This document shows, piece by piece, positions 20,301 through 26,572 of a DNA stretch of 26,572 nt. The DNA lies in the NCBI GenBank assembly GCA_900546385.1, contig URCT01000022.1, positions 1 to 26,572 of the forward strand, given 5' to 3'. Under the pieces are notes generated by a model. The model was not told the origin of the DNA and ran no database searches. It was given only the letters and a program-made list of their open reading frames with translations. Each line of letters begins with the position of its first letter. Positions within the stretch are counted from its first letter, which is position 1. A program made the translations under genes and the position numbers. Source of the stretch: an uncultured Eubacteriales bacterium (GTDB taxonomy: Bacteria > Bacillota > Clostridia > Oscillospirales > CAG-382).

Positions 20301-23300
20301 ACCCATAAAAGAAGGCTACAAGTTTGTAGGCTGGTCGGCATCTCCTGCGGCAACAGAAGCACTTGATGCGGTGGCACTCAATAACGAAGACGTTGTTCTC
20401 TATGCAGTATATGAACTTGATGAAAACTACTACTTAGGTGACGGTATGGCAACAGCATTTGACAGCAAAATCAAGGGTCCCTATGGCACTCTTATCTACA
20501 GACAGAACTTTGATGATGCTGATTCAATCAAAGACTATGAATATGATCAAGACTATGTAAGTGCTTATTCCGATGCCGGTGCAGCACTTGGCGATACTTC
20601 TTATGTTTATTCACAGGACGGCGACGGCTCAGCACCTCTATTTACGCTTGTAACCGACCCTGTATCGGGTGTAGGCAAGAGCCTTTCAATGACAGGTAAG
20701 ACAGACTATCCCATTTACAGACTGAAGTTTGACGGTAATGTTCTTTCAAAGCCCGGTATGTACCGCTTTAACTTCAAGAGTAACAGAGGCGAAAACGCTG
20801 TCAGCGAAAGATTCCGCTTCTATATGAATGATGTGACAAATGCTGATACAAAGACGGTTGAACCTTCTAACGCATATTGGACAGAATTCCCGTCACACTA
20901 CGGCGTATGGTACACAGAAGAAGACAGATATAAGGCGGCACAGCAGAACTTCTATCCCAACAATGCATTCCGCGTTGTAACAAGGGAAGAATTTGACGCC
21001 AGCGGTCTTGCTTCCGATGAATATACTCTTGACTACGTATATTCCATGAATTACTTTGACGTATTCCTCAACATGGGTAACGGCAAGACACTACACCTTG
21101 ACGACTTTGAAATCTGGTTTGAAGAATATGCCGATGTTACTTTTGTACTCGACGGCACAGACCTTTCTCTTGACGTAACACACAGAAGCTTCAAGCCCGG
21201 TTCACACATGCCTGCACCCAATGCTGTTCCTGCCGGCTTCAAGTTCCTCGGCTGGACAGAAACCGAAGGCTCTGATGACTGTACAATGGTTGCAAAGGCA
21301 GGAAAGTATACTCTTTATCCTGTAGTAAAGTCTCTTTCCGAACTCGATATGGAAAACGGACTTTTAGGTTATGAAGCAATAGAAGACCTTGACGCTTCGG
21401 GACTTGCCGAAATCAACGAAGTTGAATATCTTCCAAATGTCCTTGAGGGCGATTCCTTCTATGATAAGGCAATGGCACTTGCAAAGGCAGGTGTTATTGA
21501 TGCAGACTTCTCTCCCTACGAATATATTACAGATACAGAGCTTTCTGCAATCAATAATAGATTCAGCGGCAGTGAAGAAAAGCTTTCATACACTCTTAAA
21601 AAGAATGAAGACTTAATGGTTCTCGGTGCTGAAACTGAAATTACAGCAGACTTCATTACAGCAAGCGACAGTTATCTTGCTTCGCTCGTAGAAGAACCCG
21701 TCGGGGCACTTGATATGGGCATCTGGCTGTGGGGTAACTACAACACAAGAGAGTATCTGAGATATGACTTTACTGCCAAGAAGGAAGTTGAAAAGGCAGA
21801 GCTTGAAATACACGCTGACAATAGCTTTGATATCTATGTAAACGGAGCATATTATCCCTCATATAATGAAGACGGCTGGTATGTATCGAAGTGCGTGGAT
21901 GTGACAGAAAGCACCCAAATGGGCGTAAACAAACTGGGTGTACGCTTCTTCCTTGCTGATTCTCCTTTTGAAAATTCCAACGCAATGAGAGCATCCATAA
22001 AGGTTACATATACCGACGGCACAAGCGACACCTTTAAGTCCTCCTCCGACGGCAAGTGGCGTTTCTACATTCTCTGCGGACATTATGAAAACAGAGAACC
22101 CGAAAACTGGATGACGGTAGACAGTATCGGCAGTCTTGCTTCGGCAGTACATCTTCCTTTGATGTATAATGACGCAGGACTTCATCCGAGAGAAATCCGC
22201 CGTTCAATGTACTACAGAACTGATTTCGACTCCTCTAAGACTGTAAAGAAAGCAACACTTTATTCTGCTTCCAAGGGTCTTTATATTCCTTACATCAACG
22301 GCGAGAGGGTAGACAATGCCAAGTTTATCTCGGGTGCTATGCTTGACGTGAGCGAATATCAGGCGTTTGACGTAACAGGCTATATTCAGAACGGTACTAA
22401 CACAATTGCAGCCCAAACGGGTAACGGCTGGTATAACAGTGAAAACGTTTCCAATATGTACTGGAATAAGCCTCTTCTTATGATGCAGCTTGAAATCGAG
22501 TATACAGACGGTACAACAAAGACAGTTAAGACAGACAACACATGGAAGGTAACAGCATCTCCTCTTTACGAAAACGATATCCAGTTCGGTGAAAGATACG
22601 ATGCAAGACTTGAAATTGACGGCTGGAACGAAGTCGGTGCAAATACCTCCGGTTGGTCAACAGCCGTAAAGAATACATCCTCTGTTCCTGCACTCGAACC
22701 TCAGAAGTATCCTGCTTCCAAGGCACACGAGCAGAGAGCCGTTTCAATGTCAATTCTCAACGACACTTCTGTTTGCTATGACTTCGGTACAAACTCTGCA
22801 GGGCGTGCAAAGCTTGTTCTTAAGAATACCAAGGCAGGCGAGGTTGTAATTGTTAGATATGCAGAGGATGTGTACCGGAATGACGCCTGCACAGAAATTT
22901 ACGGCGACGTTTACTTTACATACGACACACTTTCTTCGGGACGTTCTCCTTATGCTGCAAAGAATATCGACGTTTATATCTGTAAGGGTGCCGAAACCGA
23001 AATCTTTGAGCCTGAATTTACATATACAGGCTTCAGATACATCTACGTGTCGGGATACAGCGGTGAATATACACTTGATACTGTAAGAAAGATGGATACC
23101 TACACCGATAACGATATTGTAGGTACTGTCGAAACATCCAACCAAGATATTATGCGTCTTTGGGATGCTGTAACACGAAGCTACCGTTCCAACATTATCG
23201 GCGGTCCTCAGGACTGTCCCACAAGAGAAAAGAACTTTTGGAACGGCGATATTCAGGTTTATGTAAATACAGCAAACTGGTATATGAATAACAACTACTT

Positions 23301-25095
23301 CCTTGCAGCCTGGACTGAAAACGGACGTAAAATGGAGGAAGGCGTTTACGGTTGGGAAGACGAAGAATATATAGTACCTCTCTCACTCTATAAGTACTAC
23401 GAAAATACAGATGTGCTTGAAGCAAAGTACCCTGTGCTTCTCGATATTATAGCAGAACGTGAAGGTCACGTTGCTTCCGACGGACTTCCCACAGGTACAA
23501 ACCCCTACGGCTATTCACCTTATAATGATCATATGTCAACCGTAAGAGTTTCTTCCGACTTCTATGCTGCGGCATTCTTCTGCAGAATGTACAGAGATGC
23601 TGCGGAAATTGCTTCTATTCTCGGTAAGACAGCGGATGCGGAAAATTTCGCTCAGAAGTTTGAAGAAGCAAGAGCAAAGTTCAATGCAAAGTATTACATT
23701 CCTTCTGAGCATGACTATAACCAGCGTTGCCAGGGCGGTGTTGTAATTCCTATGGCATTCGGTTTAGTCGACGAAAGTGAAATGGAAGGTCTTGCAGCAA
23801 CGCTTCACGACTATGTTGTGGCGGCAGATTACCACCAGAACAGCGGCTTTACATCGGCAGAATTCCTCTATATTATCCTTTGCGACTACGGTTACGCAGA
23901 AGATGCATATAAGATTCTCACAAACGAAACATATCCTTCGCTTCTCTATATGCTCTCAACGGGCGCAACAACAATGACAGAGCGTTGGGACGGTATGCAG
24001 CCTCATTCCTTCGGTTCTGCCAACCACTACGCATTCGGCTCCTTCTCAAGATTCTTCTTTGAATCCCTCGGCGGTATCAAGATTGATAAGCCCGGTTTTG
24101 ATGAAATTACAATCAAGCCCTCGTTTATGAAGGAAATAGGAGACTTTAAGGTAACACACGAAAGCCGTCACGGTCTTATAGAATCGGGCTGGGTATATAA
24201 TGAAAGCTCCGATACATATAAGTGGACAGTAACCGTTCCTGAAGGTGTTTCTGCAACACTCGTTACACCCGACGGAAATGAAATGTCACTTACAAATACG
24301 ACAGAGACATACACCATCGGCGCAAACGGTTCGGTAACAGGCGGACTTGATATCAATATCGGCGAAAGACAGTCGTCTTCTAATGTGAGATATGCTGAAA
24401 TCCGCGGTATTCAGACACTCATTTCTGAAAACGCAGACAACATCTTCACTGTTATTCCTTCGTCCAATATGATTGTTGAAATCGTCGAAAAGACAAGTGC
24501 AGAAACATCTGAAATCGTAACAAGTGCGTATTATTTTGTTGATGCATCTGCAAAAACATATAAAAAACTCAGTATGGATTCCTACATGACAACCGACGGC
24601 AAGAAGTCTGTAAGAACAAAAGATCCTATGGGTATACGTTTCAGATACAGTACCCTTAAGTCTGCAAAGTCGGAAGAAGAAGCATTCGTTATTGACGAAA
24701 TCGGCTTTATTGTTGCAGTAACAGATAATCTCGGTGATGCCGAATTGACACTTGATTTTTCAAAGTATGTAACAGGTGTTGCTTACAATAGGGTAGACAA
24801 TACCGATATCGTATTTGACTCCAACGATAACATTGATGTGTTTACTTGTGTCGTTAAAAATATTCCCATATCAAAGTATAAGACAAATCTTACCTGTAAG
24901 ACTTATACAAAGATTACTGTTGACGGTGAGCAGTTCACACTCTACGGCGAAGCTGTCACGGGTAATGTCTATGATATGGCAAAGAAACTTCTTGAAACTG
25001 CAACCGACACCGAGACCAAGAATGCTCTTTATAATATAATTTTAGATTATGATAATACTCTTAGTCTTCCCGGTGACGATTTGTTTGAACAATGA
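17389..25095 (+). CDS. Giant secreted GH78 alpha-L-rhamnosidase-like protein with repeated CBM/InlB-type modules
   Basis: The 2568-residue exported protein begins with a signal peptide (residues 1-24). About five tandem units follow, each a ~170-230-residue jelly-roll-like CBM candidate plus an InlB-type repeat with a GYTFVGWSLTNG-like core; the InlB parts lie near 207-284, 475-554, 715-789, 935-1007 and 1247-1314. Residues ~1440-2275 are a GH78 enzyme, which releases terminal alpha-L-rhamnose with inversion. It has an N-terminal rhamnosidase domain (GLYIPYINGERVDN) and an (alpha/alpha)6 barrel. DCPTREKNFWNGD keeps D1942, E1947 and D1954 with the spacing of the Bacillus RhaB active site, and TTMTERWDG keeps the base E2198. 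The last ~165 residues are a domain shared with the GH3 protein. A strong AAGGAGG sits upstream. No sortase, SLH or dockerin signal is visible. Likely substrates are rhamnose-bearing pectin or flavonoid glycosides, which is inferred. Confidence 0.92.
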   Translation: MKRLLSLLLATLMIVLSVPMTAFAEDDSASLAAEGLTLTPGKNFFTGANAANEFSATWMQSWWTGGQMSNYLVTNGQRTVMNDGDSRGDYVRFSWDAANDGFIYGTHYPANDVAGYAIETDRPVVVGFYGRSSQDGYFLVGGNSESEVDYDFSRHCFFLGKDWAYHSSDFTIKDDASVLSNYWVRVGATVQDTAQTVDVDDVTIAPYYRFDYYVDGKSYGYAYVSPVNSTNGAYLSSASASQIEAPVKDGYTFVGWSLTNGVVETVDTVSLSNADVSLYAVFEENVTEPEPGPNPDETVGIGSPGINLFTTEENFVDFDNGDWQNNWWLGGQFQSYLVEGESRTIANDGGDRGDYLHISWDKTNDGILYAHYYPNGVDGLNVEDDRPFYVGFYAKASSETYVKFGNFSGTNYDGGDIAYEWAKHCLYVRNPGWNYFNTSFTRLPDKEVFQQFRISYGAGDGTIACTLDIDDMVVTPYYRIDYLVDGTEYNHAYVSPISVLDGTFISSTEADQLGGLTPYKSGYKFVGWSLNGENVVTTVNLENKDITLEAVFEKTNEEIVPDAPTAPAGAKVGDPGINMYNVNSIKYGFDKGTVGVPDSTVDFGTYGGAVSANVYLDGDNKVTYANIPSGGASHYARLQNYSFELARPITVCFDAKGSGTVNVLNYAADVQLLANTNLTSDWKTYSTEVSASEGIIILHAFSGDAYFDNVYIAANYKFNYYVGGSVYESVYVSPLNDDGTLALTKDAKQIADPSKPGYTFLGWSLTDGGEVVDEITLGCKDVNLYAVWNFEGTLPGMNVLTDDNTTFDFEDGNIGYVNFDGASQTVSEGVLSTQGNGAWYVYMNRSYYNLTGYGRPVAIAFKYKEESANSDDFVQIIGNGVWEGTQTYSPTTEWQSAHYLADTTNGANLSDPAFIIYAVAGSGKLCFDDFVLAPAYSFTYYVDGEEYKTEYISPLDENGDYRDSVVPSVEVPIKEGYKFVGWSASPAATEALDAVALNNEDVVLYAVYELDENYYLGDGMATAFDSKIKGPYGTLIYRQNFDDADSIKDYEYDQDYVSAYSDAGAALGDTSYVYSQDGDGSAPLFTLVTDPVSGVGKSLSMTGKTDYPIYRLKFDGNVLSKPGMYRFNFKSNRGENAVSERFRFYMNDVTNADTKTVEPSNAYWTEFPSHYGVWYTEEDRYKAAQQNFYPNNAFRVVTREEFDASGLASDEYTLDYVYSMNYFDVFLNMGNGKTLHLDDFEIWFEEYADVTFVLDGTDLSLDVTHRSFKPGSHMPAPNAVPAGFKFLGWTETEGSDDCTMVAKAGKYTLYPVVKSLSELDMENGLLGYEAIEDLDASGLAEINEVEYLPNVLEGDSFYDKAMALAKAGVIDADFSPYEYITDTELSAINNRFSGSEEKLSYTLKKNEDLMVLGAETEITADFITASDSYLASLVEEPVGALDMGIWLWGNYNTREYLRYDFTAKKEVEKAELEIHADNSFDIYVNGAYYPSYNEDGWYVSKCVDVTESTQMGVNKLGVRFFLADSPFENSNAMRASIKVTYTDGTSDTFKSSSDGKWRFYILCGHYENREPENWMTVDSIGSLASAVHLPLMYNDAGLHPREIRRSMYYRTDFDSSKTVKKATLYSASKGLYIPYINGERVDNAKFISGAMLDVSEYQAFDVTGYIQNGTNTIAAQTGNGWYNSENVSNMYWNKPLLMMQLEIEYTDGTTKTVKTDNTWKVTASPLYENDIQFGERYDARLEIDGWNEVGANTSGWSTAVKNTSSVPALEPQKYPASKAHEQRAVSMSILNDTSVCYDFGTNSAGRAKLVLKNTKAGEVVIVRYAEDVYRNDACTEIYGDVYFTYDTLSSGRSPYAAKNIDVYICKGAETEIFEPEFTYTGFRYIYVSGYSGEYTLDTVRKMDTYTDNDIVGTVETSNQDIMRLWDAVTRSYRSNIIGGPQDCPTREKNFWNGDIQVYVNTANWYMNNNYFLAAWTENGRKMEEGVYGWEDEEYIVPLSLYKYYENTDVLEAKYPVLLDIIAEREGHVASDGLPTGTNPYGYSPYNDHMSTVRVSSDFYAAAFFCRMYRDAAEIASILGKTADAENFAQKFEEARAKFNAKYYIPSEHDYNQRCQGGVVIPMAFGLVDESEMEGLAATLHDYVVAADYHQNSGFTSAEFLYIILCDYGYAEDAYKILTNETYPSLLYMLSTGATTMTERWDGMQPHSFGSANHYAFGSFSRFFFESLGGIKIDKPGFDEITIKPSFMKEIGDFKVTHESRHGLIESGWVYNESSDTYKWTVTVPEGVSATLVTPDGNEMSLTNTTETYTIGANGSVTGGLDINIGERQSSSNVRYAEIRGIQTLISENADNIFTVIPSSNMIVEIVEKTSAETSEIVTSAYYFVDASAKTYKKLSMDSYMTTDGKKSVRTKDPMGIRFRYSTLKSAKSEEEAFVIDEIGFIVAVTDNLGDAELTLDFSKYVTGVAYNRVDNTDIVFDSNDNIDVFTCVVKNIPISKYKTNLTCKTYTKITVDGEQFTLYGEAVTGNVYDMAKKLLETATDTETKNALYNIILDYDNTLSLPGDDLFEQ

Positions 25096-26176
25096 AACTC
25101 TGTCAATGAATGATGATAATCCGTATAGTACACTTATGGTTTACTGGCAGTACAGAGCAGAAAGAGTCGGAATGGAGCAGGACTGTGCAGGTATTATGCG
25201 TGTTGACGGAAGCGCCAGACCCGTTGCCTATGCCGCAAAGGATTTCGGCGAAGATTTACATAAGAATATGCAGTATCTTGCAGGGGCAGAGGTAGAGGAA
25301 GGCGACATAGCAATCGTATTTGACTTCGACAGCCTTCTCATGAGTGAAATCGAAGAAGCATCAAAGGACATTTTCCAATATGCATACACACCCGATGAGT
25401 TTTACTACACAAGAAGCCATCAGGGTATGTACAAGCTCCTCAGAAACTGCGGTTACAATGTGGACTATACAAGTGCCACACGTCCCGAAACATTCGAAAA
25501 GTATAAGGTGCTTTACTTCCCTTACTATTCTATGCCTGACGAAAAGATTGTGCCCTATCTTGAAAAGTTCCTTCAGAACGGCGGTACAATCATTGCAGAC
25601 GAAGGCTTCGGGCTTCGTGATCTCAACACTTGGATGAGAGCGGGCGACATCAACTGTAAGCCTCTTATGACTGCACGTATTTTGGAACGAAGAAAGCTGT
25701 ACAAGAAGGAAGAGTACTTCGACTTTATGGGTGAAAGAACAAGAATTTACCCTTACAAGTCACAAATCAAGGTTGAAAATGCGTCTGTTCTTGCAAGCTT
25801 TGACGATGGTACACCTGCAATTCAGCGTGTAGAATACGGCAAGGGCAGGATTTACATTTCGGTTGCTTCCATCGGTTATGCTTATGAATGTATGGGTGAG
25901 CAGGTCTGGGAAAAGTTCCTTGACGGAATAATGAATGAAGCAGGCATAGAAAAGTATAAATTTGCCGATGCAAAGAACGGCATTTATGAAAAGAGAACAA
26001 TAAACGGCGACAAGGAAATTGTCTTTATATTCAACATCTCCGACGAAGATAAGACCTTTGACCTTGGAAAGGAAGTTATTGCTTTCGGTGCGGATGCTGA
26101 AGTTGTCGGAAACAGGATGACTGTAAAAACGGGCGAAATCGGATATGCCGTTGTTAAGGCGGAAGTGAAAAACTGA
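25049..26176 (+). pseudogene. GH42 beta-galactosidase fragment lacking the catalytic barrel
   Basis: Recognisable sequence starts near 25110 with NPYSTLMVYWQYRAERVG, the last strand of a GH42 TIM barrel. It continues through the trimerisation domain (YYTRSHQGMYKLLRNCGYNV, KVLYFPYYSMPDEKIVPYLE, NGGTIIADEGFG) into the small C-terminal beta domain ending at 26176. The N-terminal ~350-400 residues that carry both catalytic glutamates are missing. The open frame overlaps the end of the rhamnosidase gene and none of its possible starts (25049, 25106) has a Shine-Dalgarno. The coding region is otherwise intact, with no frameshift. Either a deletion joined the rhamnosidase end to the back half of a GH42 gene, or the assembly did. 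A stand-alone non-catalytic protein cannot be excluded but seems unlikely. Confidence 0.8.
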
Positions 26177-26263
26177 GCAATATTTTTTATTATATGGCAC
26201 AATATTGTCTTGATTTAAATAATTAAGTTGGTCCATATTGTGCCTTGGCACAACAAGGTTCTC

Positions 26264-26298
26264 CGAAATATAGAAATCTTTGATTTCGTTATATTTCG
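26264..26298. repeat. Long hairpin, 15-bp stem with TTT loop
   Basis: CGAAATATAGAAATC (26264-26278) pairs with GATTTC (26282-26287) and TATATTTCG (26290-26298), with a 2-nt bulge. There is no T-run after it, so it is not a typical terminator; possibly part of a repeat family. Confidence 0.7.
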
Positions 26299-26429
26299 TG
26301 ATGGTTCTTATTATTCACTGCTCTCCTGTCTTGACTTGAGAAAAAGAAAAGTTCACTATGAACTAATCTTATCTTTTTGAAAAATGCACCGCTTTTTCGG
26401 TCGCATTAAAATTAAGCGTCAGTGTCATG

Positions 26430-26464
26430 AAAAAAGCATTTGCACAAAGCAAGTGCTTTTTTTT
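26430..26464. terminator. Terminator-like stem with A and T runs
   Basis: AAAAAAGCATTTGC pairs with GCAAGTGCTTTTTT with one wobble around ACAAA, with T8 on plus and A-rich sequence on the other side. It could end transcription from either direction. Confidence 0.75.
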
Positions 26465-26467
26465 AAC

Positions 26468-26560
26468 GAAATTTGCCGCTTCGCGTCAAGTGAAATCTGC
26501 GGTGAAATGCACCTGCGGTGCGTGAAATATCCGCTTCGCGGATGTTAAAAGGCAAATTTC
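26468..26560. mobile_element. 93-bp MITE-like element with 10-bp terminal inverted repeats
   Basis: GAAATTTGCC (26468-26477) is repeated inverted as GGCAAATTTC (26551-26560). Between them are GTGAAAT-type spacers and two perfect small hairpins, GCACC-TGC-GGTGC (26509-26521) and ATCCGC-TTC-GCGGAT (26529-26543). The layout of short hairpins separated by a recurring spacer resembles dispersed non-autonomous elements that I recall from gut Clostridia genomes; this is recollection, not a search. No transposase is present. Confidence 0.65.
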
Positions 26561-26572
26561 ATATCACAGAGA

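Larger units (their letters stand above)
26177..26572. other. Non-coding terminal stretch rich in inverted repeats
   Basis: I see no gene in these 396 bases. GGCACAATAT (26196-26205) pairs with ATATTGTGCC (26235-26244). CCTTG/CAAGG forms a small hairpin at 26243-26258. A 15-bp stem (26264-26278 with 26282-26298, 2-nt bulge) closes on TTT. AATGCACCG/CGGTCGCATT forms a hairpin near 26383-26407. A terminator-like stem and a MITE-like element end the window. Confidence 0.75.

Overview
The window looks like chromosomal DNA from an anaerobic gut-type Firmicute, probably Clostridia of the Oscillospiraceae/Ruminococcaceae kind. The grounds are AGGAGG-type ribosome binding sites, TTG and GTG starts, strong TTGACA-N17-TATAAT promoters, an S-layer-homology (SLH) protein, and very large secreted glycosidases carrying InlB-type repeats. 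The assignment comes from gene content and style only, not from a database search.

Region A (1 to about 16,095). A 5'-truncated comM/yifB is followed by a 418-base intergenic stretch, tsaE and a small cysteine-rich DUF1540-like gene. An AraC-family regulator (minus) is divergent from a 1945-residue secreted GH3 enzyme (plus) with permuted catalytic domains, CBM-like modules and InlB-type repeats. A 46-residue acidic peptide gene follows it directly. Next comes a long minus-strand run, in transcription order: tsaB, hpt, mscL, a polysaccharide pyruvyl transferase, an SLH-domain surface protein and a polyprenyl-phosphate sugar-1-phosphate transferase. The SLH gene has a near-consensus promoter and a clear cyclic-di-GMP-I (GEMM) riboswitch ending 6 nt before its Shine-Dalgarno. 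The pyruvyl transferase, the SLH protein and the sugar transferase read together as a cell-surface anchoring and glycan cluster: pyruvylated wall polymer is the known ligand of SLH domains, and c-di-GMP would gate the SLH protein.

Junction (about 16,086-16,096). A promoter drives tRNA-Leu(TAA) and an initiator tRNA-Met. The tRNA-Met has two T.T mismatches in its T stem, as if its 5' part and 3' end came from two different tRNAs joined in the T loop. Arginine codon preference changes at this point, from CGN upstream to AGA downstream. The junction is either an integration boundary or an assembly chimera, and this matters for everything downstream.

Region B (about 16,096-26,572). A second AraC-family regulator (minus) is divergent from a 2568-residue secreted GH78 alpha-L-rhamnosidase-like protein (plus) with about five CBM/InlB-type modules. 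Its intergenic region has well-formed promoters in both directions and two perfect inverted repeats. A fragment of a GH42 beta-galactosidase without its catalytic barrel follows. The last 395 bases hold no gene but several inverted repeats, including a 93-bp MITE-like element with 10-bp terminal inverted repeats.

The two regions repeat one plan: an AraC regulator divergent from a giant secreted glycosidase whose C-terminus carries the same kind of conserved, apparently unnamed domain.
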